From Sulfurospirillum diekertiae (GTDB lineage: Bacteria > Campylobacterota > Campylobacteria > Campylobacterales > Sulfurospirillaceae): 64,000 bases of DNA. Below the pieces are notes generated by a model. That model did not search any database, had not been told where the DNA came from, and saw nothing but the letters and a program-made list of their open reading frames with translations. The stretch spans positions 2,418,001 through 2,482,000 of the forward strand of contig NZ_CP023275.1 of assembly GCF_002309535.1 (NCBI RefSeq), given 5' to 3'. The position numbers were made by a program, and so were the translations under genes. Shown here in pieces: positions 9,084-18,360 of the stretch. How positions within the stretch are numbered: position 1 is the stretch's first letter; each line of letters opens with the position of its first letter.

Positions 9084-10685
9084 TTAATCCTGTGCATCTC
9101 GGCCTCTTTGAGGGAAAAGCCCTCGAGGTCGTTTTTGTATAAAAAGAATGATGAAGATCAAAATGATCACTTTCGCTAACACCGCACCTGCAACAGGTTC
9201 AATAAACTTATTAATCTCACCGAGTGTCATCGCACCAATCAAGGTTCCCCATAGATTTCCAACACCACCAAAGACAACGACCATGAATGAATCCACGATA
9301 TACGCTTGCCCTAAATTAGGACCAACATTGGTTAATTGACTGAGTGCAACTCCTGCAATACCCGCAATACCCGAACCTAGACCAAAGGTTAGCGCATCAA
9401 TCCACCCCGTTTTGATTCCCATGGCTTGAGCCATGCGTCTATTTTGCGTTACCGCACGTACTTTTAGCCCTAACGATGTTTTATTAAGGAGTGCTAAAAT
9501 ACCACCAAAAACGATTAAAGAGAAAACAACAATATACAAACGATTGTAAGTTAACGATAAGGCGTTATTGATTTCTAACGTTCCACTCATCCATTGGGGC
9601 GTTTTAACCTCTTGATTGAGAGGAGAATAGACACTTCTCACCACTTGTTGTAAAATGAGGCTAATACCAAATGTAGCTAAAAGTGTTTCAAGTGGCCTTC
9701 CATAAAGATGACGAATCACTAAACGCTCAATAATAATGCCTACAAGACCGCTTACACAAAAGGCAAGTGGAATCGCTAATAAAACAGAATATTCAATAGC
9801 TTGAGGCATCATTTGTTGCAACGTATAAGTAGTATAGGCGCCTAGCATCATCATCTCACCATGCGCCATATTGATGACTTTCATAACACCAAAGGTAATA
9901 GCCAAACCAATGGCAGCTAGCAATAAAACCGAACCGAGACTTAAGCCAAAAAACGCTTTTTCTATCCATGCGTAAACGGATCTACTCTGCTCAATAGATG
10001 TAACAGATTTTGCGGCTAATGCTTTAAGATTTCCATCTTCACTTGCTACTATAAAGGCATTTAAAGCCTGTAAAGCCTCCGAAGATAATGCATCATTAAG
10101 TGCAGTAATCGCCTGCTGTTTCACTTCATCAGATCCAAATTTGACCTTCAAAATCCAATCCGTTTCTTGTAGAACTTTACGTACTGCACTCTCTTTTTCA
10201 ACAGCGAGTGCTCTGGTAACGAGTTCTATGTTATCTTCGCTTGTATTTTTGAGAATATCTTTAGCCGATTGCAAACGAACAGAAGTTTTTTTAGAAAAAA
10301 GATTGAGTTCGGCAAGTTTACTGCGAACAACACTTCTTAATTTATTATTGATTTTAATCTTTTGAAAGGATGCTTTTGGCTGTGCTTCTAAAAGTTGATT
10401 TGTCTCTACATTTTTACATTCGAGACTATCCTCTTTTTCGCGCACAACTGCAACGATTTGTCCCAAATCAGCTGTCACATACAAATCACCGTTTAACAAT
10501 GCTGTAAGAAGGGTTGATAGCCTTTCATCATCACTGTATGATTGGCTCAAATGATCGATGACACTCTCTTTTTGTGTAAAGCTATTCGATGTTAACGCAA
10601 GGATATCTTCATGAAAATCACTTGCATTCAGCGGTGAAACCAATAAGAAATAAAAAAGAATAATGCTTACCCATACTGTTTTCAT
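9084..10685 (-). CDS. urtB: Urea ABC transporter permease UrtB with long periplasmic N-terminal domain
   Basis: 533 residues. A signal peptide (about 1-22) is followed by roughly 210 soluble, helix-rich residues with HEAT-like character (about 25-230), then the LivH-type permease (about 240-525) with AIGLAITFGVMKVINMAHGEMMMLGAYTTY. The extended form is known in many UrtB proteins; the extra domain's role is not established. The EAA-like loop GIKTGWIDALTFGLGSGIAGIAGVAL contacts the ATPases. It follows urtA by about 50 nt. Confidence 0.94.
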   Translation of the reverse strand: MKTVWVSIILFYFLLVSPLNASDFHEDILALTSNSFTQKESVIDHLSQSYSDDERLSTLLTALLNGDLYVTADLGQIVAVVREKEDSLECKNVETNQLLEAQPKASFQKIKINNKLRSVVRSKLAELNLFSKKTSVRLQSAKDILKNTSEDNIELVTRALAVEKESAVRKVLQETDWILKVKFGSDEVKQQAITALNDALSSEALQALNAFIVASEDGNLKALAAKSVTSIEQSRSVYAWIEKAFFGLSLGSVLLLAAIGLAITFGVMKVINMAHGEMMMLGAYTTYTLQQMMPQAIEYSVLLAIPLAFCVSGLVGIIIERLVIRHLYGRPLETLLATFGISLILQQVVRSVYSPLNQEVKTPQWMSGTLEINNALSLTYNRLYIVVFSLIVFGGILALLNKTSLGLKVRAVTQNRRMAQAMGIKTGWIDALTFGLGSGIAGIAGVALSQLTNVGPNLGQAYIVDSFMVVVFGGVGNLWGTLIGAMTLGEINKFIEPVAGAVLAKVIILIFIILFIQKRPRGLFPQRGRDAQD

Positions 10686-10735
10686 GTGCGCCTCATATCG
10701 TCAATACGGAGGGAAACTCCCTCCGTAAAAGACCA

Positions 10736-12016
10736 TTAATAATTTTGTCCGGAACATTTACCGGTTTTAACATTGTAATTACCGCAATGAAGTGGAGATC
10801 TCCAATCCGCGATAAGATCTTTACTTCCGGGAAGAAAATCGCTCCATGCATCACCCACAACGGTGTCAGGTGTTTTCCAAACGGTTTCAAATTGACCATT
10901 TTCTTGAATTTCACCAATTAAAACAGGTTTGGTTAAGTGATGGTTTGGCATCATCGTAGCATAACCACCAGTGAGGTTGGGTACTGTGATACCGATCATT
11001 GCATCAAGGACAGCATCGGTTTTGGTTGTACCTGCTTTTTCCACTGCTTTAACCCACATATTAAACCCAATATACGTTGCTTCCATTGGATCGTTAGTCA
11101 CACGTTTATCGTTTTTGATATATTTTTTCCACGTAGAAATGAATTGTTTATTGATAGGCGTATCGACACTTTGGAAATAGTTCCAAGCAGCCAAATGTCC
11201 GACTAATGGTTTTGTATCTATGCCTGAAAGTTCTTCTTCGCCTACAGAAAATGCTATGACAGGGATATTTTCAGCACTGATGCCTTGGTTAGAGAGTTCT
11301 TTGTAAAAAGGAACGTTTGCATCACCATTGATAGTTGAAACAACGGCTGTTTTTTTGCCCGTTGAACCAAATTTCTTGATATCACTTACGATACTTTGCC
11401 AGTCAGAATGACTAAACGGTGTATAGTTGATCATAATATCTTCATCTTTTACGCCTTTAGATTTAAGGTATGCTTGTAAAATTTTGTTGGTTGTTCGTGG
11501 ATAAACATAGTCTGTTCCAGCCAATACCCAACGTTTTACGCCCATATCTTTCATCAAATAATCCACAGCAGGAATCGCTTGTTGATTAGGTGCAGCCCCT
11601 GTGTAAAATACGTTTTTAGAAGACTCTTCACCCTCATATTGAACAGGGTAAAACAAAATGCCATTTAGCTCTTCCACAACAGGAAGCACAGATTTACGAG
11701 AAACGGATGTCCAGCAGCCAAAGGTAACATCGACTTTGTCTTTGGTTAAAAGTCCACGCATTTTTTCAGCAAACAGTGGCCAGTTTGAAGCAGGATCAAC
11801 GACAACAGGCTCTAGCTTTTTACCTAATACGCCACCTTTTTTATTTTGCTCCTCAATGAGCATTAAAACCGTGTCTTTCAGTGTTGTCTCTGAGATGGCC
11901 ATGGTTCCTGATAGTGAGTGTAAAACACCAACTTTAATCGTATCTGCCGCTTGTGCCATATATCCCATACCAATGATGGCGGCGATGGATATACTTTTAA
12001 CAATACTCTTAAGCAT
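10736..12016 (-). CDS. urtA: Urea ABC transporter substrate-binding protein UrtA
   Basis: 426 residues with a Sec signal peptide (cleavage about after AQA-A, residue 23). The mature part is a type I periplasmic binding fold. Conserved UrtA stretches include VGVLHSLSGTMAISE, GCWTSVSRKSVLPVVE, LFYPVQYEGEE and the C-terminal GDAWSDFLPGSKDLIADW. It is the first gene of the eleven-gene urea block and has its own promoter-like region upstream. Confidence 0.97.
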   Translation of the reverse strand: MLKSIVKSISIAAIIGMGYMAQAADTIKVGVLHSLSGTMAISETTLKDTVLMLIEEQNKKGGVLGKKLEPVVVDPASNWPLFAEKMRGLLTKDKVDVTFGCWTSVSRKSVLPVVEELNGILFYPVQYEGEESSKNVFYTGAAPNQQAIPAVDYLMKDMGVKRWVLAGTDYVYPRTTNKILQAYLKSKGVKDEDIMINYTPFSHSDWQSIVSDIKKFGSTGKKTAVVSTINGDANVPFYKELSNQGISAENIPVIAFSVGEEELSGIDTKPLVGHLAAWNYFQSVDTPINKQFISTWKKYIKNDKRVTNDPMEATYIGFNMWVKAVEKAGTTKTDAVLDAMIGITVPNLTGGYATMMPNHHLTKPVLIGEIQENGQFETVWKTPDTVVGDAWSDFLPGSKDLIADWRSPLHCGNYNVKTGKCSGQNY

Positions 12017-12043
12017 TTTGCCTCCTTATAATTTTCAAAAACA

Positions 12044-12074
12044 ATTATAAAAAAGAAGTGTTGCGCAAGTGTTG
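12044..12074 (-). promoter_or_regulatory. urtA promoter with 11-bp-spaced direct repeats
   Basis: On the minus strand a TATAAT -10 box lies at 12049-12044, 27 nt upstream of the urtA start codon. Just upstream, AAGTGTTG occurs twice (plus-strand coordinates 12056-12063 and 12067-12074), with an 11-nt period, where a -35 box would sit. An 11-bp tandem repeat replacing a -35 element is the usual layout of sites for OmpR/PhoB-type activators. That reading is an inference. Confidence 0.5.
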
Positions 12075-12115
12075 TTTTTTCTCTTTCAGAAAGAGTGTGA
12101 ATGTTTATTTTTTAA

Positions 12116-14749
12116 TCATTGGCAGATTTTAGCGATTTTACCAAAATCAAAACGCTCCAATGCTTCTTGAATTTTTTGCGTAAATTCCTCACTTAGCGTA
12201 TGCTGAGCAAGAAGCGTTTGAATCATCTCTCCATCCAACCTCATGGAAGCATCCACAAACTGTTTTAAGAGGAGAGGATCAAGACTTGGTTGTACATCTT
12301 CGTTTACATGTAAAGGTTTAGACTCTTGTGATGCGTACACCACCGTAAGATGGAGTGCATTGGCCAGTTTTGTCACTAAAGCGTATTCATCAATCGGTTT
12401 TTGTAAAAAGTCATGTGCTCCAACGCTTAGGGCTTCTTGCTTATCTTCCGAAAAAACATGGGCGGAGACAATGATAATAGGAATATGCTTGGTTACAGCA
12501 GAGACTTTCAGACGCTTTGTGGCTTCTAATCCATCGAGTTTTGGCATCAAGATATCCATAAAAATCAAATCAACGGAATGCAAAGTAGCCTGTTCTATTG
12601 CTTCCAAGCCATCACTTGCTTCTAAAAGATTAAAAGAAAATGGCTCTAAAATTTGACGAATAAGAAAGCGGTTTTGAGGCATATCATCAACGATCAAAAT
12701 TGTTTTTTGAGTATCACTGATAAGCGCTTGAATCGGTTGTTCTTTTACATGTAACGTTGGCTCTTCTAAAGGAATCTCGCCGTCAACCCAAAAACGAAAC
12801 GTGCTTCCCTTCCCAAACGTACTTTCAAGCTCGATACTGCCTCCCATACGTTCAACCAACTCTTTGGTAATGGCAAGCCCCAATCCTGTTCCACTTTTAC
12901 TGTACTTATCCGATTCAATTTGTTCGAATGGTTTGAAGATACTCTTTGTATATTTTTCGTCGATTCCAATACCTGTATCGCGTACAAAAATCTTTAATTG
13001 GTTCTGTGAAAAGTTTACATGTAAAAGAATAGAGCCATCTTCTGTGAACTTAACTGCATTACCCAAAAGGTTGATAATAATCTGCCTTAGCCTTTGTTCA
13101 TCACAGATAATCCAACGAGGAACGCTCGGATCAAGTTCAATCTGAAATGCCAACCCTTTATCCTCACAACGGCTTTGAAACATCTGTTGAATCGTTGCAA
13201 TGCTTTGATAAAAATCAAAGGTCGTTGGTTTAATATAAATCTTCCCCGCTTCAATTTTAGAGAGTTCTAAAATTTCATTAATGAGTTCTAGCAGATGTTT
13301 TCCACTGTTTTCAATAATCATGGCATTCTCTTTTTCCACGGCACGAAGATGTGAAGACTGACATAGCAGTGTCGCAAAACCCAAAATTGCATTAAGCGGT
13401 GTGCGTAGCTCATGGCTCATATTTGCTAAGAAAACCGATTTGGAGTGATTGGCAGCTTTGGCTTCTTCGGTGGCTTTTTTCAGGGTTTCTTCGTAGCGTT
13501 TGCGCTCTGTTATGTCGCTAAAAACAACAACCGCACCTTCAATGTAGCCTTTTTTATTTAACATCGGCGTACTCACATAATCAATAGGGAAAAACACACC
13601 CTCTTTTGTTGCAAACTGCATATCAGCTATTTTTTCAAGCATCATACGCTGCGTATAGGTAGATTTTTGATTCATTTTTTCAGAATCAGTCATTTCATAA
13701 AGGTATTTTCCAATTAACGTTTCTTGATGCTCATAGCCTAAAAGGCTACACCCCATAGGATTGATAAATTCAATACGCCCTTTTGCATCCAACCCAAAGA
13801 TACCTTCTGCTGCCAAATCTAAAAGTGATTTATTTTTCTGCTCGCTTTCGATGAGTTTCATAGCATTATCTTTAAATATGGTCATCGTATCGATCATCTC
13901 TCCCACTTCATCATGATTTTTATATGTGGGTATAACCGTATCCATATCGTTTTTTGCCAATTGTAGCATTGCGTTTTTAAGTGTCTCTAAGGGATCAATG
14001 ATGCGCGATAAAATAATAGTGAATGAAAAAAGAACTAAAACAATTAACGCAATAATGACAAAACTGACATAAGTTTCTAATTTTTTAACCCGCTCATGTG
14101 CCTCTAAAATTCGTGCTTTTGTCCGTTTTTCAAACGCTTCTAAAAAATGATCAATCGGCTTCATAATCATTATTTTAGCTTTGTGGTATTCATCCGAATG
14201 CATAATGCTACGAGCCAAGGCAGGATCAGGTTCTTTGTGCACGGTATAGTTGCCATCTTTATCTTCAAAAATGCCCACAAGTGCATTCATCGCTTTTGTT
14301 TCAAGATAGGTTAACTGGTCTGATTTAGCTTTTGAATCATAGAGTAAATCTAACTCTTTTTGTTCAAAACCCGCTTCTTTCATCAATGTTTTAAGGGATA
14401 TCGCATTACCATCAAACACAGGTTCGCTACCATCTAATGTATAAAAATCCCAGAAAATACGATTGTAGTTTTTAGGCCTCGGTATTAAGCCATCACGAAT
14501 ATCCAAAATTGTTTGAAATTGCTTTTTAAACATCATTTTACCCGTCACGATATAGGTGCGAGCAACGCGCGTTAAATCATCGGAACTTTGACGTAATTCA
14601 TTGGCAAGTACAAAAGATTTATGTTGCATTTTGTAAGCAGATTCGAGTTGCAGAATAGCTTGATTGTAATCATTGATAATAAAAACAACAAAACAAAGGA
14701 ACAACGTATTGATGAAGAAGAGAACAATAAAAAGCTTTTTGAGTTTCAT
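12116..14749 (-). CDS. Hybrid sensor histidine kinase (HAMP-PAS-HisKA-HATPase-REC)
   Basis: 877 residues. The membrane segments are about 6-25 and 227-248, enclosing a periplasmic sensor of about 200 residues rich in helices. Then come HAMP (about 249-300), PAS (about 305-415), HisKA with SHELRTPL (His446), HATPase_c (NLLGNAVKF, DTGIGI, TGLGLAITKE, about 550-660) and a receiver (about 683-800) with Asp732 in MDILMPK. The tail (801-877) lacks an obvious Hpt histidine motif. It is divergent from the REC-kinase gene that follows. Three TTACATGTAA copies fall in its coding sequence, at linkers reading LHVN or LHVK. Confidence 0.93.
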   Translation of the reverse strand: MKLKKLFIVLFFINTLFLCFVVFIINDYNQAILQLESAYKMQHKSFVLANELRQSSDDLTRVARTYIVTGKMMFKKQFQTILDIRDGLIPRPKNYNRIFWDFYTLDGSEPVFDGNAISLKTLMKEAGFEQKELDLLYDSKAKSDQLTYLETKAMNALVGIFEDKDGNYTVHKEPDPALARSIMHSDEYHKAKIMIMKPIDHFLEAFEKRTKARILEAHERVKKLETYVSFVIIALIVLVLFSFTIILSRIIDPLETLKNAMLQLAKNDMDTVIPTYKNHDEVGEMIDTMTIFKDNAMKLIESEQKNKSLLDLAAEGIFGLDAKGRIEFINPMGCSLLGYEHQETLIGKYLYEMTDSEKMNQKSTYTQRMMLEKIADMQFATKEGVFFPIDYVSTPMLNKKGYIEGAVVVFSDITERKRYEETLKKATEEAKAANHSKSVFLANMSHELRTPLNAILGFATLLCQSSHLRAVEKENAMIIENSGKHLLELINEILELSKIEAGKIYIKPTTFDFYQSIATIQQMFQSRCEDKGLAFQIELDPSVPRWIICDEQRLRQIIINLLGNAVKFTEDGSILLHVNFSQNQLKIFVRDTGIGIDEKYTKSIFKPFEQIESDKYSKSGTGLGLAITKELVERMGGSIELESTFGKGSTFRFWVDGEIPLEEPTLHVKEQPIQALISDTQKTILIVDDMPQNRFLIRQILEPFSFNLLEASDGLEAIEQATLHSVDLIFMDILMPKLDGLEATKRLKVSAVTKHIPIIIVSAHVFSEDKQEALSVGAHDFLQKPIDEYALVTKLANALHLTVVYASQESKPLHVNEDVQPSLDPLLLKQFVDASMRLDGEMIQTLLAQHTLSEEFTQKIQEALERFDFGKIAKICQ

Positions 14750-14758
14750 CGTTTAACC

Positions 14759-14784
14759 TTGAATTCATGTAAATGACTTATAAT
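14759..14784 (+). promoter_or_regulatory. Promoter-like sequence before the REC-kinase gene
   Basis: TTGAAT (14759-14764) and a perfect TATAAT (14779-14784) lie between the divergent kinase genes. The spacing of 14 nt is short, but -35 boxes are weakly conserved in Campylobacterota. Transcription from here would start near 14791, after the ATG at 14773 and before the one at 14818, which supports the later start codon. Confidence 0.45.
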
Positions 14785-14817
14785 AACCAAATCCTAATCC
14801 AAAAAGCACCCATTATC

Positions 14818-15879
14818 ATGGATAAAAAATATACAATTTTAATTATTGATGATCAACCCGAAAATCTCCACTATTTACGGCGTATTCTTATCCAAGAGGG
14901 ATACGACATCAAAGCCACTTCGGATGGTTACATGGCGATAGAAGCAACCAAATGGAATATCCCTGATCTTATTTTACTTGATATTAAAATGCCCATCATT
15001 GATGGCTTTTCTGTTTGCAAACTGCTCAAAAAGAATCAGCTCCTCGAAGAAATTCCTGTCATCTTTATCAGTGCCTTGGATAATATGGAGTATAAAATAC
15101 ATGCCTTTGAAGAAGGGGGTGTTGATTATATCACCAAACCCTTTGAACCTAAAGAAGTTTTAGCACGCGTTAAAACACAATTGCAAATTCATCAAAATAA
15201 ATTAATGATTAAAAAGCTTTTGCAGCACCAAGATATTTTTATCAAAAAAATTATGCACGAGATCAACACACCTTTAAGTATTATTTCACTGAATAGTGAT
15301 GCTCTAGAAAGAGTTTTAGGAGAAAGAGATGAACTCAATGCTATCAAAGCATCCACCAAAACGCTTTCATCTATTTACAGTGACCTTTCGTATTTAGTAA
15401 AAAAAGAGTCACGCCACTATGAAACAAAAGAGATTTTCGTGCTTCCTTTTTTGGCATCTCGCATTAGCTTCTTCAATGAAATAGCTCGTATCAAAAATGT
15501 ACATATCAACTTTGAATATTCCAATGAATTCACAATCATCATCAATGAATATGAGTTAGAGCGTATTATTGATAACACACTTTCCAATGCCATTAAATAT
15601 TCTAAACCTAATCAAAGCATTGATGTTTTTATGGGAGACTATGAACAAAAGCAAATTATAAAAATTCAAGACCATGGTATGGGAATTGAAGAGGGAGTTG
15701 ATATTTTTATGCCTTTTTATCAGCAATCCATTGCCAATATTGGTTTAGGACTTGGCTTAACTATCGTCAAAGAAATTTGCAATAAATACGCAATTACAAT
15801 TGATGTGTCAAGTCAAAAAAATAATGGCACGACCTTTTTATATGATGTGAGTGTACTAAGTCAGAAAGTGAACAATTAA
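14818..15879 (+). CDS. Response regulator receiver fused to histidine kinase
   Basis: 353 residues from the ATG at 14818 (MDKKYTILIIDDQPENLHYLRRIL). An in-frame ATG 15 codons earlier exists, but a TATAAT lies just after it. The N-terminal receiver (about 1-120) has the phospho-acceptor in DLILLDIKMP and the switch KPF. The kinase half has an H box in KKIMHEINTPLSII, an N box NTLSNAIKYS, G1 DHGMGIEEG and G2 GLGLGLTIVKE. No membrane segment is visible, so it is cytosolic. It likely takes phosphate from a partner such as the divergent hybrid kinase and passes it to the regulator gene that overlaps its stop. Confidence 0.9.
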   Translation: MDKKYTILIIDDQPENLHYLRRILIQEGYDIKATSDGYMAIEATKWNIPDLILLDIKMPIIDGFSVCKLLKKNQLLEEIPVIFISALDNMEYKIHAFEEGGVDYITKPFEPKEVLARVKTQLQIHQNKLMIKKLLQHQDIFIKKIMHEINTPLSIISLNSDALERVLGERDELNAIKASTKTLSSIYSDLSYLVKKESRHYETKEIFVLPFLASRISFFNEIARIKNVHINFEYSNEFTIIINEYELERIIDNTLSNAIKYSKPNQSIDVFMGDYEQKQIIKIQDHGMGIEEGVDIFMPFYQQSIANIGLGLGLTIVKEICNKYAITIDVSSQKNNGTTFLYDVSVLSQKVNN

Positions 15880-16550
15880 TGAAACTTCTTTTACTTGAAG
15901 ATGATGTAGCACTGAATAAAATCATCAAACAACTCTTGGAACAGCAAAATTATGTAGTAGAAAATTTTTTAGATGGATATAGCGCTTTAGACAAAATTAT
16001 CCATAGTAGTTATGATATCTATATTTTAGACATTAATGTGCCAGGATTTGATGGTCTTCAAATGCTCGAATTTATCCGCAATCAACACCAATCCCTTCCT
16101 GTAATTATCATCAGTGCATTTTCAGATATTGACAACATCAAAAAAGCCTATGATTTAGGGTGTAATGACTATCTGAAAAAACCTTTCACCATTGAAGAAC
16201 TGCTTGTACGCATTCGCTACCTTATTAAACAACGTTATCCAACACAAAGCACCTCTACCGTAATACTATTTGGCAATGGTTTTGGCTTTGATGTTGAAAA
16301 ACAACAACTTCTCAAAGCTGATCATGAAATCACATTGACCTATAAGGAAAAATTGCTGCTAGCCTTGTTGATCCAACATCTTAATCAAACAGTATCCATT
16401 CAGACTATCCGTGAGTATGTTTGGGATGGCAAAGAGTTGGAAGCCGTTTCTATTCGCTCAATTATTTTCAAATTGCAACAAAAACTTTCTAATGGTATGA
16501 TTGTTAATGTCAGAAGTGTAGGCTATAAGCTTATTTCAATGCAGTACTGA
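15879..16550 (+). CDS. OmpR/PhoB-type response regulator
   Basis: 223 residues. The ATG overlaps the last base of the upstream stop codon, so the two genes are translationally linked. The receiver has LEDDVAL, Asp in IYILDINVPGFDG and LKKPFT. The C-terminal winged helix ends in MIVNVRSVGYKLISM. It shares the strings LDINVP, GC-DYLKKPF and a matching C-terminus with the regulator at 897-1544, so the two are paralogues flanking the urea operon. Confidence 0.93.
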   Translation: MKLLLLEDDVALNKIIKQLLEQQNYVVENFLDGYSALDKIIHSSYDIYILDINVPGFDGLQMLEFIRNQHQSLPVIIISAFSDIDNIKKAYDLGCNDYLKKPFTIEELLVRIRYLIKQRYPTQSTSTVILFGNGFGFDVEKQQLLKADHEITLTYKEKLLLALLIQHLNQTVSIQTIREYVWDGKELEAVSIRSIIFKLQQKLSNGMIVNVRSVGYKLISMQY

Positions 16551-16556
16551 GATGCA

Positions 16557-17177
16557 TTATGATGGGTCGCGGTAATAAAGCTTCGTTTTGTCTTTCTGGT
16601 AAAAGTTATACAGTTTTTGAAACTCTTTATAAACTTTAGCGGAGTACGGATTGTCATCAATCTTGCCATTATACGCATTAATGGCATCTTTATTGTTTTT
16701 ATGTCTTATAAAACAGGTCGCTAAGATGTACGCACCCACTTGAATGTTGGTATTTGGATCGAAGAGATCATATAACGAGATATTGGCTTTATCAAGCAGT
16801 GGCTTATGAATGGAGTTAATCTGCATGATACCCATATCAAAACGCGGGTAGTTATGGGTGTAGAGAAAATGCACCACCATCTTGAATTGTTCTTTGTTTT
16901 TGCTCTTGATCGCAATGACTTGCGAATACATCTTGCTCTCAATCCCTTTTTGTCTTAAAAAAGTACTGAGTTCTTGCGCTTGCTGTGGAGTCATTTTATT
17001 GGCGCTAAAGGCTACCACGTAGCGATCAAGGTCACTTTCGACTTTGGCGATGGAGTATAAAAGACGGGGTTCAATGCCGTAAATTTGCCCCACTTTTACC
17101 CAAATATTTTCGCCCGTATTGGGCTGTGCCGCCCATAAAAAAAGAGGAAAAAGGGTTAGTACAATCATGCGTAACAT
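16557..17177 (-). CDS. Exported lytic transglycosylase-like protein (SLT family) with internal insertion
   Basis: 206 residues with a signal peptide (about 1-17, ending FLWAA). The catalytic glutamate motif is SIAKVESDLD (Glu near residue 47), and the downstream SLT motif GIMQINSIH is near residue 116. In ordinary SLT enzymes these two are about 20-25 residues apart. Here about 65 residues separate them, containing a helix-strand stretch (MTPQQAQELSTFLRQKG...). The product would cleave peptidoglycan in the periplasm, as in conjugation- or flagellum-associated SLTs. It is convergent with the regulator gene at 16550. Confidence 0.85.
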   Translation of the reverse strand: MLRMIVLTLFPLFLWAAQPNTGENIWVKVGQIYGIEPRLLYSIAKVESDLDRYVVAFSANKMTPQQAQELSTFLRQKGIESKMYSQVIAIKSKNKEQFKMVVHFLYTHNYPRFDMGIMQINSIHKPLLDKANISLYDLFDPNTNIQVGAYILATCFIRHKNNKDAINAYNGKIDDNPYSAKVYKEFQKLYNFYQKDKTKLYYRDPS

Positions 17178-17405
17178 TTTAAGCCTCCTCTTTTTCTAAA
17201 GTTTGTTTCATTATAAATGAAGCAAACTTTATTCTCTATAAAGACTCTTTTCTTGCGCCATTGGCACTATTTTGAACCTGTGTGACGCACATCAAACACA
17301 TTTGATTTTGTAGATTTTTATCTATTTCGTTAAGGTAGTATTTAAAAAATATTAATTTTGATCCTATAGACTACGGTTAAGAAAAAAATCAAAAAAGGTG
17401 ATAAT

Positions 17406-18353
17406 GTGGAAAACACACTTCAAGCCATCAAACAAGAGATTAAAAAGGTGATCGTTGGACAAGAAGAACTTGTGGATGCCATGCTCATAGGTCTACTCAG
17501 TGGTGGGCATATTTTGGTCGAAAGTGTACCGGGGCTTGCCAAAACGACAGCGATTAATGCGCTCTCAAAAGCACTAGGACTGGATTTTAAACGGGTGCAA
17601 TTTACGCCTGATTTATTACCCGCCGATGTCATCGGAACGGAAATTTACGATCAAAAAAACGGCGATTTTAAAATCAAGCATGGCCCTATTTTTACCAATC
17701 TTCTCTTAGCCGATGAGATTAATCGAGCCCCTGCGAAAGTACAGTCCGCCCTTTTGGAAGCGATGCAAGAGAAACAAGTGACCATCGGCGATGAGAGTTT
17801 TACCCTCTCGCTTCCTTTTTTAGTCATGGCAACGCAAAATCCGCTCGAACACGAAGGCACATACCGTTTACCTGAAGCACAACTGGATCGTTTTTTGATG
17901 AAAATCATCGTAGGCTATAACAGTTTTGAAGAAGAGATGGAAGTGGTCAATCGTGTCGTACAGCGAGGCTTTGAGAGCATTGTCAAAGTGGCCGATGCTC
18001 AAGATATATTGCGTCTGCAACAACAACTCTCTTCCATACACATTGATGAAGCGTTGCAAAAGTACATGCTTCAGATCATCTTTGCCACGCGCTCGCCTAA
18101 AGCGTATGGTCTGGACTCCTTAGAAGCGTACATTCATTTTGGGGCGAGCCCTAGAGCCTCGATTGATCTGCTTAAAGCCTCTAAAGCGTTAGCACTGATT
18201 CGTGGCAAAGATTATGTCTCTCCGTATGATGTGGCAGAGGTGGTATCTGGGGTATTACGTCACCGCATTATCTTAAATTACCAAGCTGAAGCAGAAGATA
18301 TCAGCGTGGATTTTATCATCAAAAAAATCATGCAGACGATCAAAGTACCGTAA
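17406..18353 (+). CDS. MoxR-family AAA+ ATPase
   Basis: 315 residues from a GTG preceded by AAGGTGAT. Walker A-like ESVPGLAKTT is at about 38-47, Walker B LLLADEINRAPAKVQSALLEAMQEKQV at about 99-125, sensor 1 ATQNPLEHEGTY and a C-terminal lid domain. MoxR proteins are chaperone-like ATPases for vWA-domain partners. It heads the seven-gene run with DUF58, two vWA proteins, a TPR protein and BatD, which is the typical MoxR/Bat arrangement. Confidence 0.95.
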   Translation: MENTLQAIKQEIKKVIVGQEELVDAMLIGLLSGGHILVESVPGLAKTTAINALSKALGLDFKRVQFTPDLLPADVIGTEIYDQKNGDFKIKHGPIFTNLLLADEINRAPAKVQSALLEAMQEKQVTIGDESFTLSLPFLVMATQNPLEHEGTYRLPEAQLDRFLMKIIVGYNSFEEEMEVVNRVVQRGFESIVKVADAQDILRLQQQLSSIHIDEALQKYMLQIIFATRSPKAYGLDSLEAYIHFGASPRASIDLLKASKALALIRGKDYVSPYDVAEVVSGVLRHRIILNYQAEAEDISVDFIIKKIMQTIKVP

Positions 18354-18360
18354 AGGTATC

